From contig CANRGU010000004.1 in the NCBI GenBank assembly GCA_947630255.1, positions 1 to 27,858 on the forward strand: a stretch of 27,858 nucleotides of DNA, in the 5' to 3' direction. A program made the position numbers and the translations under genes. Shown here in pieces: positions 13,651-23,181 of this stretch (the first letter of the stretch is position 1; the number at the start of each line of letters is the position of its first letter). Below the pieces are notes generated by a model, which was not told the origin of the DNA, ran no database searches, and saw nothing but the letters and a program-made list of their open reading frames with translations. The DNA is from an uncultured Clostridia bacterium (GTDB lineage Bacteria > Bacillota > Clostridia > TANB77 > CAG-508).

Positions 13651-15488
13651 TATTCCATAGGAATTTCTATAAAGAAAGTTGTCCCCTTTCCTACTTCTGT
13701 TTTATATTTTAATTTACCACCAAAATGGGCTTTTATGTTTGAATATGACATAAATAATCCAAGTCCAGTACCATTTTTTCCTTTAGTCGTAATCATTTCC
13801 TTGAACAATTTTTCTTGCACTTTCTCTGGCAATCCACCAGCAGAATCTTCTATTCTAAAAATTAAATTATTCTTTTCTTTATATATTTTAAAGTTTATGA
13901 CTTCATTTGACTTACCTTGTGCTTGATATGCCTGTATAGCATTTGAAATTATATTATTTATTACTTGAACTAAGCTATTAATATTGCCTTTTACAGTAGT
14001 TGATGTATCAATAGTAGATTGAGTATTTAAGCTTATCAAAGCGTTTGTTAACTCATGATTCATTAATATATCTACATAGTTTAATAATTCTTTAATAGTA
14101 AATTTACTTGCAGTTTGATTTGAGAACGTAACAGCTTGCCCTTTTATAGCTGTAATAACATCAGACATATATGATAAATGTGTTCTCATTTTTTCTATCC
14201 ACTCATTCATATCTTTTGCAATATCATGATGGTCTTGCACAGTCACTTCTGGATCTTCAATTGACGAATCATATTCTTTAATTAAATCAGATAAGGCCTC
14301 AGCAGTACCTGCAATCGACATTATAGGCGTTTTTAAGTTATGAGCTATACCGCCAATCATTTGACCAAGAGATGCTAAACGTTCTTTTTCAATAAGCATA
14401 TCTTGATTATTCTTTATGGTTCGCATATCTATATTATGCTGAGTAATATCTTTTAATAGTATAAGAGTTCCTAAAAAATTTCCTTTTGACTCTATACGAT
14501 TTATTTCTATATGAAAATATTTATTGATTTTAGTAAAATGTTTTTCTATTACGATTGTTTTATTTGATGAATTAACTTCAGCAAGTGCTTTTTTTAAATT
14601 ATTAAGATTAATATTTAAATTTTTATGATTTTCCACTAATTCAAATAAATTCTTATTTCTAACATCATTAGGAACAGCATGAAAAATATCTAAGAAGGTT
14701 TGGTTAAAATCAGCAATTTTGTTATTTTCATCTATAACAATATAAGCATCTGATATTCTATCAACAATTCTCTGCAGAGCTATTGGTGCAACTTTTAAAA
14801 AGTCAAATTTGAATATTGCAAGTGAAATAAAAAATATCGTAATTGCAAAAGTAATTGGAGTAACATATATTGTCATAGAAATGACCTGCAAACTTCCTAG
14901 AATATTAATTATCAAAGGAATCGATACTCCTATAATTATTAACAATGACTGCCTTGAAAAGAAACCGGCATTTTTAATAGAATAACGCATTAAGAATACA
15001 ACTCCAAGGAACATACAAAGATATGAATACAATGAATGTATGTAAAACCAAGGTCCATAAACAGAGTTATTTATATTTATAGAGTATTGTTTATAAAAAA
15101 GGTGATGTAAATCGTTAGTCCAAAGAATTAATAAAGATAAAATAGGTATAATGAATAAGATAAAATATCTTTTAGAAAAGTGTACTTTGGTGTTAGAAAA
15201 TATTATACTCATAAGTAAAAAGCAAACAGGCAAAAAGCAAGTTCCAATATATACAAAATAATCAAAATATATTGGATTTGCAAGTTTTAAACAATTAGAA
15301 AATGCTATCTGCAATAATAAACCTGTGAAACAAATAAGTAAGCAAATAAATATAAAACAAAAAGAACATTTTAATTGCTTTTGCGTTTTCATTTTATCTA
15401 TGATGATGTAAAGGAACAAGGTTGAAATTTCAGTTATTATTAATACTATAAAAGGTACTATATAAGATTGCATGAAATTCATCTCCAT
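13650..15488 (-). CDS. Membrane histidine kinase (7TM sensor, PAS), co-transcribed with the NRPS
   Basis: This protein of up to 612 aa has seven predicted N-terminal transmembrane helices (about 8-225; HisKA_7TM-like input domain) and a PAS domain (about 238-350). A HisKA-type dimerisation helix carries phosphoacceptor H383 (IAHNLKTP). The HATPase domain has NNIISNAIQA (511-520), the G1 box DSAGGLP (548-554) and G2 GTGLGL (573-578), so it should be an active kinase. Its start is 3 nt after the NRPS stop. The RBS-like GGAG lies within the first codons, so ATG 15473 (M6) may be the true start. No response regulator is adjacent. Linkage to the NRPS suggests that it senses the product, its precursor or a producing condition; this is inference. 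Confidence 0.9.
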   Translation of the reverse strand: MEMNFMQSYIVPFIVLIITEISTLFLYIIIDKMKTQKQLKCSFCFIFICLLICFTGLLLQIAFSNCLKLANPIYFDYFVYIGTCFLPVCFLLMSIIFSNTKVHFSKRYFILFIIPILSLLILWTNDLHHLFYKQYSININNSVYGPWFYIHSLYSYLCMFLGVVFLMRYSIKNAGFFSRQSLLIIIGVSIPLIINILGSLQVISMTIYVTPITFAITIFFISLAIFKFDFLKVAPIALQRIVDRISDAYIVIDENNKIADFNQTFLDIFHAVPNDVRNKNLFELVENHKNLNINLNNLKKALAEVNSSNKTIVIEKHFTKINKYFHIEINRIESKGNFLGTLILLKDITQHNIDMRTIKNNQDMLIEKERLASLGQMIGGIAHNLKTPIMSIAGTAEALSDLIKEYDSSIEDPEVTVQDHHDIAKDMNEWIEKMRTHLSYMSDVITAIKGQAVTFSNQTASKFTIKELLNYVDILMNHELTNALISLNTQSTIDTSTTVKGNINSLVQVINNIISNAIQAYQAQGKSNEVINFKIYKEKNNLIFRIEDSAGGLPEKVQEKLFKEMITTKGKNGTGLGLFMSYSNIKAHFGGKLKYKTEVGKGTTFFIEIPME

Positions 15489-15491
15489 ATT

Positions 15492-18400
15492 TTATTTTTT
15501 TATATAACCAATTGACTTTAAGTAATTTATATATTTTTGAATATAATTTTCATCAATTATTGGCCATTTAAATGATATGTTTTGAAGTATTTTATCTGTT
15601 AGAGGACTTAATATCCTAACATCATTTTTGTATGAAATTAATTTGTTTTTATCAAAATCGTTAATAATTCCAGATATTATATTATTTTTATTATTATTTT
15701 TAGATATATCTTTTACTGAAGAATAAAAATCTTCTGGAGAAACTATTTCAATTGTAAAACCTAAATTTTCTAAAGTCAATATTAAATTTCTAAAAGTAAT
15801 ATAGTTATTATTGTGCATATGAAAAATATTAAAAGGTGTTTTATGGGATATGATTTTTACAATAGCATCTGCACATAAGTCTACAGGCGTAAATTCCACA
15901 TTATCATCTAATAAATTATTAGGGAATTTACCTATATTTAAAAAAGCAAAGACTTTATTTATAAAGGCGTTTTCAGAGATATTAATCTGAAAATTGCCAT
16001 CTGAATATCTATTCGTTATATTGCCAAGCCTAAAAATTTTAGCATCTAGGTTATTTTGTAAAATATTTTCTAAAATCAAGCGTTCAGCTAAAAATTTACT
16101 GCGTACATACACATTAGAAAAATCCTGGTTTATAAATAAGTCAGTTTCATTAAAAGTAACGTTGTTTGAATTGTTATTTACATGCTCTGAATTGCTATCA
16201 ATTAATGTACCAGAAACACTTAAAGTAGATAAATGATATAAAGAACATTTAAACTGATTGCAAAATTTTATAATATTTTGTGTTCCAACAACATTAATAT
16301 CATTGAAAATACTTGATTTTCCATAATGTTTTACAATTGCCGCCGCATTTATTACATCAGTAACAGAATATCCTAAATCTTTATATGAATTAGAATCTAA
16401 TCCTAAATTAGCTTTTGTAATATCTCCCTCAAGAACAAAAACACGATTATATAAATATTGTTTAAAATTATTATTAAAGTAAAAATTCATAGTATCTATT
16501 AATCTATTTACAGGATCAATATTATTCTTTCTTCTTATAATACAATAAATATTGCAGTTAGTATTTTTAAGTAAATTTTCTAATATGTGACTACCCATGA
16601 ATCCTGTAGAACCAGTTAGCAATATATTTTTAAGGCGTTTTTTAGATAAATTAATATCCACATTCTTAATAGTATTTATGGAAATTAAATTATTAACTTG
16701 AGAATAGTCATAGTTATCATTATATTGAGATACATCTTCAATATTTGGCTTTTCAGATAATTGCTCAATTGTAGGGTAAGAGAATATATCTTTATAAGAA
16801 ATATTAATTCCATGATTAAAAGCTTCTATTTGCAATTTTATTGCAGATAAAGAGTCTCCACCTATTTCAAAAAAATCATCAGTAATACCAATATGGGTAG
16901 AACCTAAAACACTTTCAAATATAGTTTTAAGCTCTTTTTGAAGGTCTGTTTTAGGAGCAACATACTTATTAGTATTTACAATTTTCAAATTCTTTAAATA
17001 TTTCATATCAATTTTTCCATTAGAAGTTAATTTGAATTTATCTAATTGTATTAAATGATTTGGTATAAAATATTTAGGCAATTTTCTTTGAAGATATGAC
17101 AATAAATCAGTTTGATTTATTTTTTTATCAGATGTAAAATAACATATTAATTTTTTGTCATTCACAAAAACAACACATTTTGTTATATATGGATAAGAAT
17201 AAATAGTATTTGTTATTTCATCTAATTCAATTCTATGTCCATTTATTTTAACTTGATTATCTTGCCTGCCCTCGAATAGTAAATTACAATTTTCGTCTAA
17301 TTTTACAATATCTCCTGTTTTATATGCCTTTTCATTAAAGAAAGGTATTTGAACAAAATTCTTCTTATTCATTTCATCATTATTAATATATCCACATCCA
17401 ACATTATCACCACATATATACAACTCTCCGCTAACATTAAAAGGAACAGGATTTTGATCTTTATCTAAAATGTATAATTTAAGATTAGATAAAGGCTTTC
17501 CAATTGGTATATTTAAATAATTGCGTAAATTTTCTTTTGTAACAATATAAGCAGTAGAACATATTGTACATTCACTAGGACCATATCCATTAACAATTTT
17601 CATGTTAGGATTAAGTAAGTAATATTTTTCAATAGTTTTTGTTTTTATAGATTCTACACCTACAAGCAATTTATTTAAATAAACTTTTTCGGCATTTTGA
17701 CTTAATATTTTGAATACATCATCTAATATATTTGGTGGAATGTAAAGCATAGAAATTTTATGTGATATTATATCATCACAATATTTAAATATGTCAGAAA
17801 TACTATTATCTTCAAACAAATGTAATTCAAATCCATTTAGCAAAGTAAAGAAAAATTCCCATATACTAACATCAAATGATATATTAGTAGATGCTAAACA
17901 TCTTTCTATATTTGCAGAAACTTCAAAAGATTTTTTAAAAGAAGATATAAAGTTATTTAAATTTTTATGTGATATTTTTACTCCTTTAGGCATACCAGTA
18001 GAACCAGAAGTGTATATTGAATATAAAGGATTATTTACATTAATATGAATATTTAAATTTGAATTTGAGTTATTAGTATAATTAATTTTATCTAGGTTTA
18101 TAGTTTTTACGTTATTCTTAAGAATTTCAGAAGCTTGATTGCAAATGATAATAGAGGCTGAAGCGTCATCTATAATATAGTTTACTCTCTCTATAGGGTA
18201 CTCTGTTGTAATAGGCAAATATACTGCCCCTAACTTTATTATACTAAGCATAGAAATAATTAGGTCAATAGATCTATCCATTATTACAGGAATAATATTT
18301 CCTTCTTTAACCCCTTCGGTTTGCAAATAATGTGCTAGGCTATTTGCTCTTTCATTTAATTCTTTATAAGTTAATTTTTGATCTTTAAATACAACCGCAA

Positions 18401-21400
18401 TATTATTAGGATTTTTTTCTGCTTGACACTCGAAAAGTTGTACTATTGTTTTATCCTTTGGATAATCTGCATTTGTATCATTGAATTCATATAGTATTTT
18501 CTTTTTTTCATCTTCTGATAACATACAAATATCAGCTATTTTTATATTTCTATTTTCTAAAATAGCATTTAATATGTTTATATAATGAACTGATAAACTT
18601 TTAATAAATCCCTCATCAAATAATTTACTTGCATATTCAAAAGATAAATTAAGTTTATCATCTGTTGGAACAATTTCTAATGATAAATCAAATTTAGATA
18701 TTTTTATATTTGGTATATAATATTTAGCATTTATTCCATCAAACGAAACAGGAGTATATCCATTATTTTGGTATATAAACATAGTATCAAATAATGGACT
18801 TCTACTTATATCACGAGTTAATTTTAATTTATTTATTAATTCATCAAGAGGATAATTTTCATATTTATAACTTTCAACACAAATGTCTTTAATGTTATTT
18901 ACAAAATCATTAAAGTTTAATTTGCTATCTATATTTGCACGAAGCGGTAAGCTATTTACAAACATACCAACAATATCGTGAAGTTCACTAGAAAGCCTAT
19001 TTACAACAGGTGTTCCAACCACTATATCGCTTTGAGAAGTATATTTTGAAAGAAGTATGTAGTAAGCAGATAATAGTATCATATATGGTGTAACACCTAA
19101 TTCTTTAGCCAAATTATTTATTTTTTCTGTAGATGACTTATCAATTTCACAATATATTTTATCTCCTTCAAAAGATTGAACAGCAGGTCTAGGCTTTGTT
19201 GGTAAGTTAAGCACAGGAATTTCACTGCTATTGAATTGATTTATCCAATAATTTTCTGCTTCTTGAAAATCACCACTTTTTAATCTGTTATTTTCCCATA
19301 CAGAATAGTCTTTGTAATCTATTTCTAAATCAGGAAGTTCTTCATTGTTATATAGTTTGCAAACAGAATTAACTAAAACAGATAAAGATGCGCCATCAGA
19401 GATTATGTGGTGCATATCTATTGCAAGCAAAGCTTTTCCACCTTCTATATTTACTATTTCTGCCCTAAAAAGTGGTGCAGTAGATAAGTCAAAAGGCCTC
19501 ACAAAATTGCTGAAGTAAGATTTAATTTGATTATCTTTAATAGTATTAGAGTTTATATTTAATTTAAATTCTACTTTATCTTCAATTTTTTGAACAACTT
19601 GGTTATTTTCAATTTTAAAATAAGTTCTTAAAGAAGGTTGCTTTTCGATTAGTTTATTAAAAGCACGTTCTAGTTTATTTATATCTGGAAGTTTGTCTAA
19701 TATTAATCCACCAGCGATGTTATATAAATTAGAATCAGAACCAGCAATATTTGAAGAATAATATGTTCTTGATTGAGCAGAAGAAGTAGGGTAATATTCA
19801 GCCTTTTCTGCTTTAGGTATAGAAATATTAGTATTATCTATACTTTTAAGTGATATTAAATCAGACAAATTTTTAACGATTGGATTTTCTAAAATATCTT
19901 TAACAAAAAGTTGCACCTTTAAAGAACTATAGATTTTTGTACATAAATTTATAGCTGTTAAAGAATCACCACCTAAATCAAAAAGTGAATCATTAATACT
20001 TACATCTTGAACATGTAATATATCTTTTAATATCTCTATTACATTTTCATCTATTTTATTTCTTGGTAAAACTTTTTCTTTGCTTTTTATTTGAATTTGT
20101 GGAGCTGGCAATTTTTTTCTGTCCACTTTGCCATTTAAAGTATATGGTATTTTATCTAATTTAATAAAATATTGAGGCACCATATATTTAGGTAACTTTT
20201 GTAGTAAGGTGTTTCTAATATCATCTACATTTATATTGTTAGCTGAAGTAAAATATGCACATAAAAATTCATGACCATCGTTAGATACTTTTTTTACTAC
20301 AACACAATTATCGATATTTTTAAATTTTAATATTGCATTTTCAATCTCTTCAAGCTCTATTCTTAATCCTCTAATTTTTACTTGATTATCGCATCTTCCT
20401 AAACAAATAATTTCACCGTCATCACGATAATAACCAAGATCTCCTGTTTTATATAAAATTTTATTTTCATCAGAAAAAGGATTTTCTATATAGCTTTTTT
20501 TAGTTAATTCATTATTATTTAAATAACCTAAACCAACTCCATCTCCAGAAATATATATTTCACCAGGAGTTTTTATTGGACAAATATTTAAATTAGAATT
20601 TAATATATAAATTTGAGTATTATCTAAAGGACGACCTATAGTTATGGCAGTATGATTTGTTACATTTGTTAATGTAGAAAATACAGTCGTTTCACTAGGT
20701 CCGTATCCATTATATATAACAGGTGAACCTATTTCTTTTAATTCATTTACCAAAGACATTGGCAATTGTTCACCAGCAAGTGTAATATACTTTATTTTTG
20801 ATAAATTTTGAATATCTGTAATATTATTAACTAATAATTGCATTCTAGAAGGAGTAGTTTGAATAATTTCTACATTATTTTTTTCAATCAAAGTACTTAA
20901 TAACCTAGGGATTGTTTGTTCCTGCTCATTAGCAATTACGAGTTTTAAACCTTTTTGTAAAGAAATTAATGTTTCAAAAACAAATATATCAAAACTTACA
21001 GTAGTAACAGACACAATAGCTCTATATTTATTATCCCTTAAATATTCAACATATCCATTACAATAGTTTGCTAAATTAGATAGTGATTGATGTTTAAGCA
21101 TAACGCCTTTAGGCATTCCAGTAGAACCAGAAGTATATATTATATATGCTAAATCATTTGGACTATTTATATTTTCTAAATTATTTTTATTAAAATTGTA
21201 TAAATCGTTATCAAGGTCAACAAATATTTTATTAGTATATTCAACTTTATCTTGTAATTTTTTAAATGTTAAAAGTACTCTAGCATTGCTATTATTTAAC
21301 ATATATTCAATTCTATCTTGAGGATATTCAGGATCAATTGGAATATAACAGGCACCGCTTTTAAGAGCAGCAAGAATAGATATAATCATTTCAAGTGAAC

Positions 21401-22949
21401 GATGAACCATAATTCCAACAATATCATTTCTTCCAATATTATTATCTCGTAAGTAATGAGCTAAGCTATTAGCTCGTTCATTTAATTCTCTATATGTCAA
21501 ATGCTCATTTCCAAAAACAACAGCAATATTATCGGGAGTTTTTTCTACTTGTTCTTCAAAAAGCTGTACAATCGTTTTATCCCTAGGATAATCTACCTTT
21601 GTATTATTAAATTCATGTAATATTTTTCTTTTTTCATCTGGGGTAACTATTTCTATATCTTTTAATTTAATTTCATTATTTTCTAAAATTTGATCAATAA
21701 TATATAATATTCTAGAATGAATAGAACAAACATCATCAATAGTATATTTGCTTAGCAAATAATCATATGCAAGGCTAATATTTCCAGTATTATTCATATC
21801 ATATAAATGGATATCCATATCATCCGAAATATGGTTATTTCCAACCCAAGTAGCATCATAAGGGATACTAAATGTTTGTTTATTAGTTCTTACATTTTGA
21901 TAAGACATGAAAATTTTATATAAATTAGGAAGATTATTGTCTTTAGATCTTAAATCCTCCAATAAATATTGATATGGATATTTTTGATGTCTAAATATTT
22001 TTAAGAAATCTATAGAAATATTAGATAAGAAATTGCTAAATGAATCATCAGAATTTAAAGATACCTTAAAAGGTATTGTACTTATATACATACCTGAAGT
22101 TTGTTTTTCTTTGAAATTTCCTCTATTTAATATAGGAGTACCAATTACGAATTCATTTAATCCAGATACTCTAGATAAATATAGCGAAATTACACCCATG
22201 AAGAAATTAAAAACAGATGCCTTTCTAGGTCTGCAAAAATCATTTATTAAAGAGATAGTTTCTTTTGGAATAGTAAATAATTTTCTTCCAGAGCTACTAT
22301 CTGTTTCCTTTGAATTTTCAGAATTTAAACTAGGGATTGTAGCTATTTCAGGAACAGTATCAAAAATTTCAGACCAAAATTCTTTGTCCTTTTTAAATTT
22401 TTCACTGTTTAAATATTCTTTTTCAGAATTAATATAATCAAGATATGATAGATTAGGTTCATTAGGAATTTCTTTATTATTAATTAAAGCTTCATAATGT
22501 TCCATTACTTCGTCAACAACGAGACCTGCTGTCCAAGCGTCAGCGATTAAGTGGTGTGTATTTATAATAAAACCGCCACTTCCATCAGGAAATCTATATA
22601 TTGTAAATTTAAATAATAATTTATTTAAAGTTTCAAAAGGTGTATCACAAATTGACCTTTCTAATACCTTAAGATCTTTTTCAGATTCAACTGGAACTAT
22701 TTCTACATCAAATTCAGTAAAATCATCTACATACTGCATAACAGTATCATCTTTATGTATAAATTTTAATCTAAAAGCATCATTTCGTTTAACATATAGA
22801 TTTATTGCTCTTTTTAAAGCATCAAAATCAATCTTTTGTAAAATCCTTACATTACCTTCAACGTTTTCGATCGACGTCCCGTTATAAAATTCGTTTGTTA
22901 ACCATATAGATTTTTGGGGATTAGTTAGATCATACATGTTTTTTGACAT
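15492..22949 (-). CDS. Two-module NRPS with terminal reductase (C-A-T-C-A-T-R)
   Basis: This 2485-aa protein has the following domains. C1 (about 5-440) has HHLIADA (132-138), with Ala replacing the last Gly of HHxxxDG. A1 (about 455-950) has TSGSTGMPKG at 606-615. T1 has Ser996 in GGDSL. C2 (about 1050-1480) has HHIISDG (1180-1186). A2 (about 1500-1985) has TSGSTGMPKG at 1647-1656. T2 has Ser2033. The terminal NAD(P)H thioester reductase (about 2105-2485) has TGSTGFMG (2112-2119) and Y2281/K2285. A reductase end means release as aldehyde or alcohol. A C domain before the first A domain suggests an N-acyl starter. By my alignment to GrsA, pocket residues are D-I-F-Q-T-A-G-V-F-K (A1) and D-V-W-Y-L-G-G-I-C-K (A2; bulky hydrophobic or aromatic substrate likely). 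No PPTase or exporter is nearby. The RBS is AAGGGTGA. Confidence 0.96.
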   Translation of the reverse strand: MSKNMYDLTNPQKSIWLTNEFYNGTSIENVEGNVRILQKIDFDALKRAINLYVKRNDAFRLKFIHKDDTVMQYVDDFTEFDVEIVPVESEKDLKVLERSICDTPFETLNKLLFKFTIYRFPDGSGGFIINTHHLIADAWTAGLVVDEVMEHYEALINNKEIPNEPNLSYLDYINSEKEYLNSEKFKKDKEFWSEIFDTVPEIATIPSLNSENSKETDSSSGRKLFTIPKETISLINDFCRPRKASVFNFFMGVISLYLSRVSGLNEFVIGTPILNRGNFKEKQTSGMYISTIPFKVSLNSDDSFSNFLSNISIDFLKIFRHQKYPYQYLLEDLRSKDNNLPNLYKIFMSYQNVRTNKQTFSIPYDATWVGNNHISDDMDIHLYDMNNTGNISLAYDYLLSKYTIDDVCSIHSRILYIIDQILENNEIKLKDIEIVTPDEKRKILHEFNNTKVDYPRDKTIVQLFEEQVEKTPDNIAVVFGNEHLTYRELNERANSLAHYLRDNNIGRNDIVGIMVHRSLEMIISILAALKSGACYIPIDPEYPQDRIEYMLNNSNARVLLTFKKLQDKVEYTNKIFVDLDNDLYNFNKNNLENINSPNDLAYIIYTSGSTGMPKGVMLKHQSLSNLANYCNGYVEYLRDNKYRAIVSVTTVSFDIFVFETLISLQKGLKLVIANEQEQTIPRLLSTLIEKNNVEIIQTTPSRMQLLVNNITDIQNLSKIKYITLAGEQLPMSLVNELKEIGSPVIYNGYGPSETTVFSTLTNVTNHTAITIGRPLDNTQIYILNSNLNICPIKTPGEIYISGDGVGLGYLNNNELTKKSYIENPFSDENKILYKTGDLGYYRDDGEIICLGRCDNQVKIRGLRIELEEIENAILKFKNIDNCVVVKKVSNDGHEFLCAYFTSANNINVDDIRNTLLQKLPKYMVPQYFIKLDKIPYTLNGKVDRKKLPAPQIQIKSKEKVLPRNKIDENVIEILKDILHVQDVSINDSLFDLGGDSLTAINLCTKIYSSLKVQLFVKDILENPIVKNLSDLISLKSIDNTNISIPKAEKAEYYPTSSAQSRTYYSSNIAGSDSNLYNIAGGLILDKLPDINKLERAFNKLIEKQPSLRTYFKIENNQVVQKIEDKVEFKLNINSNTIKDNQIKSYFSNFVRPFDLSTAPLFRAEIVNIEGGKALLAIDMHHIISDGASLSVLVNSVCKLYNNEELPDLEIDYKDYSVWENNRLKSGDFQEAENYWINQFNSSEIPVLNLPTKPRPAVQSFEGDKIYCEIDKSSTEKINNLAKELGVTPYMILLSAYYILLSKYTSQSDIVVGTPVVNRLSSELHDIVGMFVNSLPLRANIDSKLNFNDFVNNIKDICVESYKYENYPLDELINKLKLTRDISRSPLFDTMFIYQNNGYTPVSFDGINAKYYIPNIKISKFDLSLEIVPTDDKLNLSFEYASKLFDEGFIKSLSVHYINILNAILENRNIKIADICMLSEDEKKKILYEFNDTNADYPKDKTIVQLFECQAEKNPNNIAVVFKDQKLTYKELNERANSLAHYLQTEGVKEGNIIPVIMDRSIDLIISMLSIIKLGAVYLPITTEYPIERVNYIIDDASASIIICNQASEILKNNVKTINLDKINYTNNSNSNLNIHINVNNPLYSIYTSGSTGMPKGVKISHKNLNNFISSFKKSFEVSANIERCLASTNISFDVSIWEFFFTLLNGFELHLFEDNSISDIFKYCDDIISHKISMLYIPPNILDDVFKILSQNAEKVYLNKLLVGVESIKTKTIEKYYLLNPNMKIVNGYGPSECTICSTAYIVTKENLRNYLNIPIGKPLSNLKLYILDKDQNPVPFNVSGELYICGDNVGCGYINNDEMNKKNFVQIPFFNEKAYKTGDIVKLDENCNLLFEGRQDNQVKINGHRIELDEITNTIYSYPYITKCVVFVNDKKLICYFTSDKKINQTDLLSYLQRKLPKYFIPNHLIQLDKFKLTSNGKIDMKYLKNLKIVNTNKYVAPKTDLQKELKTIFESVLGSTHIGITDDFFEIGGDSLSAIKLQIEAFNHGINISYKDIFSYPTIEQLSEKPNIEDVSQYNDNYDYSQVNNLISINTIKNVDINLSKKRLKNILLTGSTGFMGSHILENLLKNTNCNIYCIIRRKNNIDPVNRLIDTMNFYFNNNFKQYLYNRVFVLEGDITKANLGLDSNSYKDLGYSVTDVINAAAIVKHYGKSSIFNDINVVGTQNIIKFCNQFKCSLYHLSTLSVSGTLIDSNSEHVNNNSNNVTFNETDLFINQDFSNVYVRSKFLAERLILENILQNNLDAKIFRLGNITNRYSDGNFQINISENAFINKVFAFLNIGKFPNNLLDDNVEFTPVDLCADAIVKIISHKTPFNIFHMHNNNYITFRNLILTLENLGFTIEIVSPEDFYSSVKDISKNNNKNNIISGIINDFDKNKLISYKNDVRILSPLTDKILQNISFKWPIIDENYIQKYINYLKSIGYIKK

Positions 22950-22963
22950 ATAATCACCCTTAC

Positions 22964-22981
22964 ATTATAAATTTTATAGCA
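22964..22981 (-). promoter_or_regulatory. Possible promoter of the NRPS-kinase operon
   Basis: On the minus strand an extended -10-like TGcTATAAA (22973-22981) lies about 24 nt before the ATG. A TATAAT (22964-22969) also occurs but is too close to the RBS to leave a normal leader. No good -35 is seen for either. Confidence 0.35.
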
Positions 22982-23037
22982 ATTTATATAATTATTATTT
23001 ATATATATCGTTAAACTACTTATAAATCAACTATTCT

Positions 23038-23082
23038 TTACAATTGTAACATAAAATTCAACTGGCTGTAAATACTTTGTAA
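23038..23082. promoter_or_regulatory. Operator-like repeats between the NRPS and HtrA genes
   Basis: A perfect 12-bp palindrome, TTACAATTGTAA (23038-23049), lies within the 232-bp divergent spacer. The half-site TGTAA recurs at 23067-23071 and 23078-23082. In such AT-rich DNA this could be chance. The rest of the spacer holds only AT-rich sequence and the gene starts. Confidence 0.35.
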
Positions 23083-23181
23083 TAAATTTATCATAAACAA
23101 AGAATTTTCGACACTTTATTATTAATTATTTTATGGTTAAAATAGAAAATAAAGGAAATAATAGTATGTGGGAGGAAAACT

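Noticed and set aside
22033..22437. 134-aa plus-strand ORF within the NRPS region
   Set aside because: It is antisense to the C1 domain coding sequence, lacks an RBS and resembles no family; it is a shadow of the NRPS codons. The same holds for plus-strand ORFs at 15994 and 17791.
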